Of a DNA stretch of 64,000 nt, positions 50,495-58,976 are shown in pieces. The notes under the pieces are model-generated. The model did not search any database. It worked only from the letters and a program-made list of their open reading frames with translations, and had not been told where the DNA came from. Source of the stretch: Serratia nevei (lineage in GTDB: Bacteria; Pseudomonadota; Gammaproteobacteria; Enterobacterales; Enterobacteriaceae). Each line of letters opens with the position of its first letter. Within the stretch, counting starts at the first letter, position 1. The DNA lies in assembly GCF_037948395.1 (NCBI RefSeq), contig NZ_CP149941.1:55378-119377 (forward strand), written 5' to 3'. The position numbers and the translations under genes are program-made.

Positions 50495-50756
50495 GAAAGG
50501 ATGTCCTGCGAGATATGGATTATTGGTACCTGATTACGTTGAATACACTTAGACGTTTCTTGGTGCCCGTTTGGCACCACCACAATAAATGACAGCATGT
50601 AAAAACCTCATAAGTCCATTTATTTACATGCGCACTTTAAAATTGGGTAATGAACGAACTTAGCTTGAAAATTAAATGCAAGCGATTGTTTAAAATAATG
50701 ATTGAATTAGTTTTTATTGAAATATATAATTGGTAATCAAAAAAAGAGACATTGAA
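50495..50756. promoter_or_regulatory. Divergent promoter region between traH and the acetyltransferase gene
   Basis: 262 bp, becoming very AT-rich from about 50600. Both genes start outward from here, so the promoters for traH and the acetyltransferase must lie here or upstream. I see no clear operator. Confidence 0.5.
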
Positions 50757-51263
50757 ATGTTATTTTTCTACACATCCAGTTTTTGCAAAAATATAAAAAT
50801 ATCTCGAGCTAGAGCTATCATAAACTCAAGGCTTCTATCAAATAAAAAAATAAACACTCTTCTGAAAAAATCTGGGGTTTTATTTGATGGGGATAGCGTT
50901 ATCACTCCACCTTTTTTTTATGAGTTTGGGAAAATTAAATTAGGTAGCAATGTATACATCAACGCTAGCTGTAACTTTCTTGATAACGCCAATATATCAA
51001 TTGGCGAAGATTCGCTTATAGGGCCTAACGTAACATTAACAACCGCTAATCACATCGTCGATCCCGCATTGAGGCACGCAGAAGTCATTACTGCGCCTAT
51101 TACAATTGGAAAAAACGTATGGATAGGTGCTGGTGTAGTGGTACTTCCGGGTATACACATTGGAGACAATAGCGTAATTGCAGCCAATAGTGTAGTCACA
51201 TCTAATGTCCCAGCTAACAGCTTATTCGCAGGTTCACCTGCGAAATCCAAACGAGAAATTTGA
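50757..51263 (+). CDS. Hexapeptide-repeat O-acetyltransferase (maa/LacA-like)
   Basis: 168 residues from ATG 50757 (a TTG at 50730 is in frame). The C-terminal two thirds are left-handed beta-helix hexapeptide repeats (ISIGEDSLIGPNVTL, ITIGKNVWIGAGVVVLPG, IHIGDNSVIAANSVVT) with the catalytic-type His in LTTANHIVD and the family end LFAGSPAK. The N-terminal third is unlike typical LacA and basic. Much more AT-rich than the pil and tra genes on either side and in opposite orientation: a transferred cargo gene, perhaps modifying surface sugar. It occupies the place where R64 has its shufflon and rci. Confidence 0.85.
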   Translation: MLFFYTSSFCKNIKISRARAIINSRLLSNKKINTLLKKSGVLFDGDSVITPPFFYEFGKIKLGSNVYINASCNFLDNANISIGEDSLIGPNVTLTTANHIVDPALRHAEVITAPITIGKNVWIGAGVVVLPGIHIGDNSVIAANSVVTSNVPANSLFAGSPAKSKREI

Positions 51264-51274
51264 TTGTTATATTT

Positions 51275-51300
51275 AACAGCAAGATTTCAATCTTGCTGTT
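51275..51300. terminator. Bidirectional terminator between acetyltransferase and pilV
   Basis: AACAGCAAGATT-TC-AATCTTGCTGTT, perfect 12-bp arms, between convergent genes ending at 51263 and 51315. AT-rich on both sides. Confidence 0.85.
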
Positions 51301-51314
51301 AATATTATTAAAAC

Positions 51315-52667
51315 TCAGTTATTAGCACACCAAGCAACAGCCTGAATACATGAACCTCCTGCTACTCCCCCCCCCGTATATATCTGCCATCCGTTACCGT
51401 CTTCGGTGGGCTGGTTTAGATCCGGAGCATTCCATCCATCCCCCCCCCAACGTGATAATATATATCCTCCAGAGAGAAGTTGTTTGCCTGAAGGACAATA
51501 TGCTTTTGAAAAGTTGTATCTTCCGCAAGCATCCCCCCCAGAAACCTTCTGAAAATCTTTTAATTTACCAGGTGCATTCCATACCCCATTTTTACAATAA
51601 AGTACAGTTCCAGACTCATCACGACTTAAAAGCCCATTAGGGTTACAACCCCAGCCTTCATTTGCCTTACCATCGAGTTGTAAATATTCGCCAACCGATG
51701 CCCTTCCGTCTGCTCGAATAGACCCACCTTTCAGCTGACCACCGGTATAAATACCTTTGTTATTCACCGAACGAATCCAGTCGTTGTCATCCATGTAAAA
51801 TCCGCCCCCGTGATCTTCGTTGAGCCAACCTTTACCATGTTTGGTAATAAGCCAACCGGAATTACTTCGAATATCACCATTCGAACCAATCCAACCGTTC
51901 GACCAAACGCTATCATGCGCACTCAATCTCTTGGCCGTGACTTCTTCGCTATAATTACCTGATTTGGCATTTATATTGTTCGCGTTATTCAAGTCATTGG
52001 CGCCCATATCAATCGCTGTGTGCATCTTATTAAGATCGGGACGACCGTTAACCTGGAAGCGATACAAGCGATCGTTCTCTTCAGCCCCACCTGCCAATAC
52101 GTCGGACGTCAGGTAAGCGGCCAGGTGTCCACTCTGTCCACTTAGCCCCATATTCGACAGGTTGACCTGCCAGCCACCGCCGGCACCGTTGGCAACATTG
52201 ACGGGTTCGATATACCCGCCCAAGCCAGACGTGTTCTGAGCGATATAGCGTTGGCCCTTGAACGTAATATTTTGACCGCCGGCGGTCAAAACAAAGGCGA
52301 CCAGCTTGTCGGATTGCGAAGGATTGCGTGTCACGGCAAGAATATAGGTTTGGCCGTTATTGTTGGTCAGGGAAAACCCCGCCGGCAAATACCCTTTATC
52401 GCGCAGGGTCTGGCCGGTTACCGTTACGTTGCCGCCCCCCTTTACCTGATTCAGCAACATATCGTAGTTATCTTTCACGTATCGACGGGCACCCTCGCTC
52501 ACTGTGCTCAGGTGTGTCGCGGTAACGACCCATGTTTGTTCTTCTATATAGTTCGAATATCTTTCCAGCCCAATAGGAGCGGCAATCAACACGATCGCCA
52601 GAACGATGGCCATCGAAACCAACGCGCCCCCCCGGTTAATACGAGGAGTGGCATTTTCAGCAGTCAT
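51315..52667 (-). CDS. pilV: PilV: minor pilin/tip adhesin (shufflon-type N terminus)
   Basis: 450 residues. Prepilin-like start NRGG/ALVSMAIVLAIVLIAAPIG (cleavage after the Gly pair) followed by the conserved PilV N-terminal region (SEGARRYVKDNYDMLLNQV, YLPAGFSLTN, LYRFQVNGRPDLNKM) and a C-terminal binding domain with several Cys (CNPNGLL, LYCKNG, DACGRYNF, AYCPSG, SCIQAVAWC). R64 switches the C terminus with a shufflon and the Rci recombinase; neither an rci gene nor alternative segments are seen here. Three G-runs (9, 9 and 7 bases on the coding strand) lie in the last 80 codons and could allow slippage. Confidence 0.9.
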   Translation of the reverse strand: MTAENATPRINRGGALVSMAIVLAIVLIAAPIGLERYSNYIEEQTWVVTATHLSTVSEGARRYVKDNYDMLLNQVKGGGNVTVTGQTLRDKGYLPAGFSLTNNNGQTYILAVTRNPSQSDKLVAFVLTAGGQNITFKGQRYIAQNTSGLGGYIEPVNVANGAGGGWQVNLSNMGLSGQSGHLAAYLTSDVLAGGAEENDRLYRFQVNGRPDLNKMHTAIDMGANDLNNANNINAKSGNYSEEVTAKRLSAHDSVWSNGWIGSNGDIRSNSGWLITKHGKGWLNEDHGGGFYMDDNDWIRSVNNKGIYTGGQLKGGSIRADGRASVGEYLQLDGKANEGWGCNPNGLLSRDESGTVLYCKNGVWNAPGKLKDFQKVSGGDACGRYNFSKAYCPSGKQLLSGGYILSRWGGDGWNAPDLNQPTEDGNGWQIYTGGGVAGGSCIQAVAWCANN

Positions 52668-53332
52668 AGGGCACCTGAAGAAAGCAATTGAGGAGAGCTA
52701 CCGGCTACAACTGCCAGTAACACGAATAGCCAGGGAGCATAAGGTTGAGTCTTTTTGTTCGTCAGTAATGCCCCTGCGATAAACAGCAATAATGCACATC
52801 CGCTCAGCACGCTGGCGAGCTGCCAGGGAAACCAGGCACTCAGCGCGGCGATCAAATGCACATCGCCCATGCCGAACCCTTCTTCACCCCGCAGATGCTT
52901 GGCGCCGTAGTGAAAGGCATAGAGGAACAAAAACATGCCGATACTGCCTGTAAGTGCCTCAGTCAGGGTAAGTGCACTTCCAGGCATCACGGTAAACAGC
53001 AGACCTGTCAGCCAAAAACCCGAGGTATACCGAAGCGGTAGCCAGTAATTGCGCAAATCGAGCAGTACCATGGGAATGCCCCAGGCCAGCAGCCCCAGAA
53101 TTTTGACGGTACCTAACCAGGGATGGCCCACAAGGGCCGTTGTTGCGATCAGTGCAGTACCGGTGCCGACGAAAACTATTGTGACGCCTCTGATCTGCCG
53201 CCGAGTGAGGGGCGGGCCATCATGTTCAAGCAAGAATTTTTTCGCTCGATGAACCAACGGCTGGGCGCCAATAAACAGAGTGGTGCCGGCGCATACCATC
53301 AGCAAAGAGAACTTCAGGAGATATAAAGCCAT
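52664..53332 (-). CDS. pilU: PilU: prepilin peptidase
   Basis: 222 residues, about seven membrane helices. The aspartic protease signature GFGMGDVHLIAALSAW (GxGD) is near residues 152-167 and an earlier DLRNYWLP supplies the second Asp (about 91). It cleaves the leader of PilS (and PilV) at the inner membrane; it has no N-terminal methyltransferase cysteine domain, as in R64 PilU. Starts in the stop of pilT and overlaps pilV by 4 bp. Confidence 0.9.
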   Translation of the reverse strand: MALYLLKFSLLMVCAGTTLFIGAQPLVHRAKKFLLEHDGPPLTRRQIRGVTIVFVGTGTALIATTALVGHPWLGTVKILGLLAWGIPMVLLDLRNYWLPLRYTSGFWLTGLLFTVMPGSALTLTEALTGSIGMFLFLYAFHYGAKHLRGEEGFGMGDVHLIAALSAWFPWQLASVLSGCALLLFIAGALLTNKKTQPYAPWLFVLLAVVAGSSPQLLSSGAL

Positions 53333-53817
53333 CAGGCAGCACCTCCTTTTAGTTTCATGTACATCGCATACACTTTCCGCGCGTAAATCATACGCCGCGG
53401 ACCGTTGTTATCTGCGAATCCGGCATTATAGGAGCCGAGGCATTGCCAATTTACCCCGCATTGTTTGAGGTGCTTTGCCAATATCCAGGCCCCGATCTGC
53501 ACGTTGAGACAGCTGTTGGTCAGCAAATCCTGCTCACTGCGGATGAGGCCCAGCGCACGCAGCTGGGGAATATGTCGGTCATTGATTTGCATCAGCCCGA
53601 AGTCACGGCTGGTAACACGTCCGGCTTTATCGCGATTTTTGCCAATGGCTTGAGGATTTAGGCTGCTTTCGACAGTTGCCATTGAGCGAAGTAATAACGG
53701 GTCAACTTTATAGCGTGCACCCGCCTCGTTAAAACAGAAAGCCTGTGCCGGCAACGAGAATAATAATGTCCAGCCCAGCACCTGGCAGGCCAGGGCTCGT
53801 TGAAAGGAAAACAACAT
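53332..53817 (-). CDS. pilT: PilT: lytic transglycosylase
   Basis: 161 residues, signal peptide to about residue 26 (SLPAQAF). Transglycosylase SLT fold: catalytic Glu50 in MATVESSLNPQAIG, then DFGLMQIN and LGSYNAGFADN. It opens peptidoglycan for pilus assembly. Not related to the retraction ATPase also called PilT in other systems. Follows pilS by 54 bp. Confidence 0.92.
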   Translation of the reverse strand: MLFSFQRALACQVLGWTLLFSLPAQAFCFNEAGARYKVDPLLLRSMATVESSLNPQAIGKNRDKAGRVTSRDFGLMQINDRHIPQLRALGLIRSEQDLLTNSCLNVQIGAWILAKHLKQCGVNWQCLGSYNAGFADNNGPRRMIYARKVYAMYMKLKGGAA

Positions 53818-53871
53818 GAGAATGCACTCCAGATGGAGGCCGGCAACAGAACGTTGCCGGCAGGATGGGCA

Positions 53872-54462
53872 TCAGGTGTTGCTGGTAAAGGTAAGGGTGT
53901 TCTGACCAACAGATCCTTTATCGGCAGTACATTGCGCCCCCACGGCACTGGCAGCGATCGCGCCATTCGTCGATGTGCCGTTGACCATGGTGGTAACAAC
54001 ACTCGGCGCCGCACTCAGTTTTGTGGCCAGAGTAATGCAGGCCTCCTGAGGAACGGCCGCGTAAGTCAGAGAGAAGGAGGATTTCTGCCCACCGGCCGTT
54101 GCTACGGGTTGCACAGTGACAGCGCCCCCCCACAGGTTTTGCAACTTGGCGCTACCCGAGGATTTGGTACCGACAACCGACATGTTGGCCGGCGCCCCCC
54201 CGAACTGGATCAGCGCACCGGTCATGGCGTCAGCGGCTGCAAAATTATAGATGCCGGATGTTTTCAACATGGTGCGGGTATTGGTCATTAGCTCCGCAGC
54301 ATTACTGTACTCTGTGTTGCCATCGTTACGATTAAACAGACCGCCACCTTGTGTGATAGCGACAGCCAATACAGCGAGGACAAGAACAAACCAGATCATT
54401 GCTTCAATCATAGTTATTGCCCCACGGTTGACAGCCGAGCGAGTGTTTTGTGTGAGTTCCAT
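53872..54462 (-). CDS. pilS: PilS: major type IVb prepilin of the thin pilus
   Basis: 196 residues. Prepilin leader of about 15 residues ending NRG, then AITMIEAMIWFVLVLAVLAVAI with Glu at +5. C-terminal pilin globular domain with a cysteine pair (ACITLATKL and GAQCTADKG). Two 7-base C-runs occur on the + strand within the gene. Main subunit of the thin pilus used in liquid mating. Confidence 0.92.
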   Translation of the reverse strand: MELTQNTRSAVNRGAITMIEAMIWFVLVLAVLAVAITQGGGLFNRNDGNTEYSNAAELMTNTRTMLKTSGIYNFAAADAMTGALIQFGGAPANMSVVGTKSSGSAKLQNLWGGAVTVQPVATAGGQKSSFSLTYAAVPQEACITLATKLSAAPSVVTTMVNGTSTNGAIAASAVGAQCTADKGSVGQNTLTFTSNT

Positions 54463-54498
54463 TACTATTTCCTTTAGGTATCGTAGAGAGTGGACGGT

Positions 54499-55614
54499 CT
54501 AGCGTGTGCCCACGAGGTCGTTGAGGTTTTGTGTGGCCAGGAGGATCAGGATCATGTAGCCAGCGTTGGTGCCTAATGCGATGTAAGAAAGCAAAGACGC
54601 AGTCCGCTTGATCCGGGCTACAGTTTGCACAAGCCAGGCCCGTGCAAAATTTTCAATAATGATTTCAGCGTTATCGCCGTCGGTCAGCAGGACCAGTTTG
54701 TCGATAGCACGCGAGGAGGGGAATCCGTAGCCGGCATTGCGCAACGCCAACCCGAGGTGGTCACCTTGCTTGACCTGACGCCGGGTAGCGGCCAATCGCT
54801 CATATAACCAAGGCGGTGCATAACGGCTCAGCATGTCGATGGCGTCTTCCGTCTTCACTTGAGCACGCATCAACGCACTGAAATTAAGTAAAAAACCCAC
54901 TCCCAGCACGTCGCGATAGACGCTCCAGGGCAATAGACGGTCCAAAACATGCTGCCGCACCGTTCCCGTCAAGTTCGGCATTGACCAGACGACGAAGCCA
55001 ATCAGCAGGAGTACCAGCCCACCAAGAATAATTGCATGATTGACAAAGAATTCTGAGGTGGCGCTGAGCCACCACAACGCCCCAGTCCAATTATCTCGGG
55101 CAGACAATGACTCCAGGCGGGGAAGGAAATAGACAGTGACCATCTTCATCATGGCAAACGAGATTGCCAGCAACAGCATCGGGTAAGCCAACGTGGACAC
55201 CAATGCTGATTTCATATTCGCCATGCCCTGAACCACGGTGATCGCCCGGTATAAGGCAGCAGCCAGGTTGCCGTCCTGAACGCCGGAACTGAGGATGGCG
55301 GCTTCCTGCCTGGGTATCCAGGACGCCAATCCCTGGTCGACTGACCGGCCCTGCCGCAGTGCACTGAGCATATCCTCCAGGCAATAGACCATCGGCGGGC
55401 GTTTCTTGCCGAAGCTCCCTATCATTGAATTGATGGCTTTCTCAACTTTGAGGTTGTTGTCGAGCAGGAAAGCCAGATCCTCGTAGAGCGTCAGGCGGTC
55501 AGCGGTGGAGAACGTCTTTTGCGCCAACCAGCGCCCTAGCCCTTCATTCATTCTTTCCGATGACGGCATCCTGTTCCGTAGCGCCGTCAACCGTTCGCGC
55601 AAACGGGAAATCAT
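54499..55614 (-). CDS. pilR: PilR: inner-membrane platform protein (GspF/PilC type)
   Basis: 371 residues, two GspF-like halves (TLYEDLAFLLDNNLKVEKAI and VLGVGFLLNFSALMRAQVKTEDAI, each the start of an F domain) and three membrane helices (about 145-165, 190-210, 340-362). Platform for pilin polymerisation; works with PilQ. Overlaps pilQ by 4 bp. Confidence 0.9.
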   Translation of the reverse strand: MISRLRERLTALRNRMPSSERMNEGLGRWLAQKTFSTADRLTLYEDLAFLLDNNLKVEKAINSMIGSFGKKRPPMVYCLEDMLSALRQGRSVDQGLASWIPRQEAAILSSGVQDGNLAAALYRAITVVQGMANMKSALVSTLAYPMLLLAISFAMMKMVTVYFLPRLESLSARDNWTGALWWLSATSEFFVNHAIILGGLVLLLIGFVVWSMPNLTGTVRQHVLDRLLPWSVYRDVLGVGFLLNFSALMRAQVKTEDAIDMLSRYAPPWLYERLAATRRQVKQGDHLGLALRNAGYGFPSSRAIDKLVLLTDGDNAEIIIENFARAWLVQTVARIKRTASLLSYIALGTNAGYMILILLATQNLNDLVGTR

Positions 55615-57101
55615 GATGCTGCCTCCGGGGGTAACAATGTCAGGCTGTCCTCGTCCAGTGGGCTGATATAGTCCGCATCAATCGGGTCGACCAGTCCGTC
55701 ATTGAGATAACGCATTAAGTGCTGACCGCGAGTGATACCGCCCAGCGCGTTCACCCAATAACTGCGCGCAGCCAGTTTGCCCTCATGGCGAAACAGCTCC
55801 ATGAATCTGGCATCGGGACGAATGACTTCAGCAATGACCCGCCGGCCGATTACGCCTTTGTAACAGTGCTCACACCCCTCAGGATGGCGAAATGCCAGCT
55901 TTTCGACCTGACAAAAGCGTTCAAGCAGCGCTCTTTTCTCCTCTCCCAGACATGCTCTGACCGCCTCCCAGCGTTTCTTGCAGTGAGGGCACAACAGCTG
56001 CACCAGCCGCTGCGCGATTAAGCCAATCATGACTTGAGGATCGGCCACCTGGCCCATGGGGATACCCAGAGTATCGGTCAGTCGATCAAGAATGCCGACC
56101 GCATCATTCGCATGCAGCGTGGTTTCCACCAGGTGTCCTGACTTGGCCGCCGTCAACGCAGACTTAACCGAGTTGGCATCACGAATTTCGCCGACAACCA
56201 TGGCATCAGGGTCCAGCCGTAATGCGGCAGAAATAGACCTGACCCAGGCACGGCTAACAGCGTCCGGATCGTTTTTATCGGCAATGATGGGGGTTTGTAC
56301 CGCGCCCAAAATCAATCCTTCTGGAGGGTCTTCCAGCGTCATCAGTCGTTTTCGATGCCCGGTAAACGACAGATACATTTCGCTGAATGTACGCAGGGAG
56401 GTACTTTTCCCAGAACCAGTAGGACCGGACAGGGTGATGACGCCTTCAGGGCGCGCCAGCATACGGCGAATAAGCGTTTGCTGTTCCGGTAGAAAACCCA
56501 GTTTGTCGAGCGTAGGCGGCGTTTTACCCTCATCGGGCAAAATGCGCATGACCACATACAGACCAAATTCTGCCGGTGTATGCGCATAACGCGCGCCGAA
56601 GAGCTGAAGCCCTTGCAGAAACTCTTTACGTACCCGCCCATCCTGAGCGCGATTGGGGTTAAAACTCTTCTCGGCCACATCGCACATCGACATCACTATC
56701 GTTGACGCCAGCGTCATCCCTTCCGCGCAATCCAGCGTTGTCACCGTTTCAAGATCGCCGTGCACACGAAACTGCACCACCGTCACATCATTCATCCCGA
56801 TCAGCAGATGAATATCACTGGCGCCTTTCATCTTGGCATCCTTGAAGAAGCTAATAATCTTCGCCTGTTGATCGGAATATTCGTTAGCGTTGGGGTTCTC
56901 AGTGAGCTGGCTTTGCTGCATCTCTTTCAGCTTATCGAGCTGAACCCGCTTAACCTGCAGTCTGGGGTATTGTTTGAACGCGCCGGCAATCTCTGACGTG
57001 ACGGCCAGACTGTTATTGTGTGCATCAGACACATACAGCGTCGGGGCATCAGTATTGGCCAGATCTAAATGGATATAGGTTGAACCACGTTTCTCATACA
57101 T
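55611..57101 (-). CDS. pilQ: PilQ: type IV pilus assembly ATPase (GspE/PilB type)
   Basis: 496 residues. Walker A GPTGSGKST (about 225-233), Asp box TLEDPPEGLI, Walker B MVVGEIRDANSV, His box GHLVETTLHAND, and a tetracysteine zinc site CPHCKKR...CEHCYKG (about 370-410). Cytoplasmic hexamer that powers pilus extension. The N-terminal 100 residues are variable. Confidence 0.93.
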   Translation of the reverse strand: MYEKRGSTYIHLDLANTDAPTLYVSDAHNNSLAVTSEIAGAFKQYPRLQVKRVQLDKLKEMQQSQLTENPNANEYSDQQAKIISFFKDAKMKGASDIHLLIGMNDVTVVQFRVHGDLETVTTLDCAEGMTLASTIVMSMCDVAEKSFNPNRAQDGRVRKEFLQGLQLFGARYAHTPAEFGLYVVMRILPDEGKTPPTLDKLGFLPEQQTLIRRMLARPEGVITLSGPTGSGKSTSLRTFSEMYLSFTGHRKRLMTLEDPPEGLILGAVQTPIIADKNDPDAVSRAWVRSISAALRLDPDAMVVGEIRDANSVKSALTAAKSGHLVETTLHANDAVGILDRLTDTLGIPMGQVADPQVMIGLIAQRLVQLLCPHCKKRWEAVRACLGEEKRALLERFCQVEKLAFRHPEGCEHCYKGVIGRRVIAEVIRPDARFMELFRHEGKLAARSYWVNALGGITRGQHLMRYLNDGLVDPIDADYISPLDEDSLTLLPPEAAS

Positions 57102-57106
57102 ATGGG

Positions 57107-57688
57107 TTACCCCGCAAAGGAAAGAGAGACCAGTGTTTGGTTCTTCCCGGAGACCACGACTTCATTGATGTTGATCCGTTTAACAACGAACTCCGTACCT
57201 GGGATACGATTCCCCACCTGCACCGTAACCTGATTGCCGTTGCTGAGTGCCAGCACGGCCGTGAATCCTTTACCCGCGCCGGTGATCTCCACAATCTGCG
57301 GTGGAGCAGTATCTTGCACCGCGCCCTTGACCTCGGATTTGTTGTCCTGAGAAGGTGGCGCAGGGTTGAAAGGCTGATCCAGTGCACGGTCATACCCGTT
57401 CTTTTGCAGTTCATTCAGCGCCTTGGCCCTGGCCAGCTGAGCCTCGTACAGCACTGTCTCTGCCTGGATGGCTTCCAGTTGACCAAGATTTAACGCTCGC
57501 CCAGCCTCCGCGCGCGCAAACGTGGTCGGCAGAGGAAGATCCGCTGTCGCGGGTGACTTCACCGACGGTGAAGCGGGCGGAGCCGCCGGTATGTCAGCGA
57601 CCGGCGCGGCGAAAACACCAGGTGCAATCAGCACCAGGCACAACAGGCACAACGCCCAGGGCGTTATTCTGGATTTAGCGGTTGGCAT
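57107..57688 (-). CDS. pilP: PilP: periplasmic pilus-assembly protein
   Basis: 193 residues from ATG 57688; signal peptide ending VFAAPVA (about 25-30). An Ala/Pro-rich linker, a helical segment LNLGQLEAIQAETVLYEAQLARAKALNELQ (in outline), and a C-terminal beta domain (VLALSNGNQVTVQVGNRIPG, INEVVVSGKNQ) typical of PilP/TcpD-like proteins that link the inner-membrane complex to the secretin. Overlaps pilO by 14 bp. Confidence 0.87.
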   Translation of the reverse strand: MPTAKSRITPWALCLLCLVLIAPGVFAAPVADIPAAPPASPSVKSPATADLPLPTTFARAEAGRALNLGQLEAIQAETVLYEAQLARAKALNELQKNGYDRALDQPFNPAPPSQDNKSEVKGAVQDTAPPQIVEITGAGKGFTAVLALSNGNQVTVQVGNRIPGTEFVVKRININEVVVSGKNQTLVSLSFAG

Positions 57689-58973
57689 ACAGAAGTCCCT
57701 CAATGGTGTACTCCAGACGGTTGTTTTTGAGTGTGGTCGTGATGCTGGACGCCCTTATTCCACTGCTGTTGAAGCGCGTTGGCGCAAACAACCGATCGGG
57801 CGGAATATCGGTAATGAACGTGAAACTGTAGGTACGCCACGGCAGATTTTGTACGTCGCCCTGCGTTAACTGCGTGCTTACGTCCATTTCGCTTAGGCGC
57901 AAGCGCGCATTGATACGCTGGGCATAACTGGTTAAGTGCTGAATTTGCTGGCTGCCCGGGAGAAGATCTTCGGGATGTTCAGGAGGAGAAAGTGGCACCG
58001 ATAACGCAAAAGAGGCGTCGTCTGCGCTACCGGGAATATTAAAAACGGGTTGAATATCTGAACCATAGAGCACGGGTAACCGCAAGGCAAAATCCCCTAC
58101 GGTGCCACCGTTCGGCAAGGTGTAGTGCAGAATGATTTTCCCCTGCGCATCACACGTTGCTGTATTGAAAACCCAGCCTGCAATAGAGATCTGCGCGTCT
58201 TTCCATACGCGACTGCAGGCACTGAGCATCGATGGAAACCGCGGTTGTGTAGCCCAGGGTTTTAGTGTGTCGGCCGGCGCCTGTTGTGCCATCTGTTGCC
58301 TAGCCATCAGCGCGGCCTGAGCTGCTGCTATGCGCGCATCTTCCTGGTGTTTCTCCCAGACTGAATAACCCACATACCCGGCCCCCAGGGTTACCACTGC
58401 CATGCCCCAAAGCCACAGCACCTTCGGGTCATGAGTCTGACTCAGCCGTGCCCGGCGCAAACCGACCTTGCTATCGACCAAGTCGGTGAGTGATTTATCT
58501 TCCGTGTCTTCCTCGGGAAAGAAGCCGCCAGGAGCATATATTATCCACCCCGCAGCAGGTGCTGAGGTGATCGCCAGAAAATTGGACACCGCAGTGCGTA
58601 TAGCTGTTTCATCACCCACGATATCACCGAACGGGGAAAGCATGCCGTCACTGACAGCGACGAACCAGTATTGCCCATTTGATAACGGGAAAACGCCATA
58701 ACACGCCTCTGGCAATGCCGGCAGAACCGCCAACGCCATCGATGCCATCCCGCCTCCTTTTCGGACAGCCTTGCCGGCGAGGTTGACAGTGCCCAGCAAG
58801 GTGCCTTGTGCCTGGCCGTCACCGGTTGGCAATGATGCCCAATGCGTGGCCCTGGCCTCCTTCGCACGCAAACGCATGCTGCGGCGCCCACGCAGCGGCA
58901 AATACTGCCAGTGCAACCCGGCCACAAGCCAGTCGTTCCCATTCTGCAGCGTGTAGGTAGTCTGTTGTTTCAT
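57675..58973 (-). CDS. pilO: PilO: inner-membrane pilus-assembly protein
   Basis: 432 residues. A cytoplasmic N-terminal domain (actin-like/PilM-type features not obvious), one membrane helix about 195-212 (VLWLWGMAVVTLGAGYVGYSVW), then a coiled coil (EKHQEDARIAAAQAALMARQQ) and a periplasmic domain. R64 PilO has the same size and order. 4 bp from pilN. Confidence 0.87.
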   Translation of the reverse strand: MKQQTTYTLQNGNDWLVAGLHWQYLPLRGRRSMRLRAKEARATHWASLPTGDGQAQGTLLGTVNLAGKAVRKGGGMASMALAVLPALPEACYGVFPLSNGQYWFVAVSDGMLSPFGDIVGDETAIRTAVSNFLAITSAPAAGWIIYAPGGFFPEEDTEDKSLTDLVDSKVGLRRARLSQTHDPKVLWLWGMAVVTLGAGYVGYSVWEKHQEDARIAAAQAALMARQQMAQQAPADTLKPWATQPRFPSMLSACSRVWKDAQISIAGWVFNTATCDAQGKIILHYTLPNGGTVGDFALRLPVLYGSDIQPVFNIPGSADDASFALSVPLSPPEHPEDLLPGSQQIQHLTSYAQRINARLRLSEMDVSTQLTQGDVQNLPWRTYSFTFITDIPPDRLFAPTRFNSSGIRASSITTTLKNNRLEYTIEGLLYANR

Positions 58974-58976
58974 GGC

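Noticed and set aside
51315..52000. A shufflon at the pilV 3' end
   Set aside because: No repeated 19-bp sfx-like sites, no alternative C-terminal segments and no rci integrase gene are seen next to pilV.
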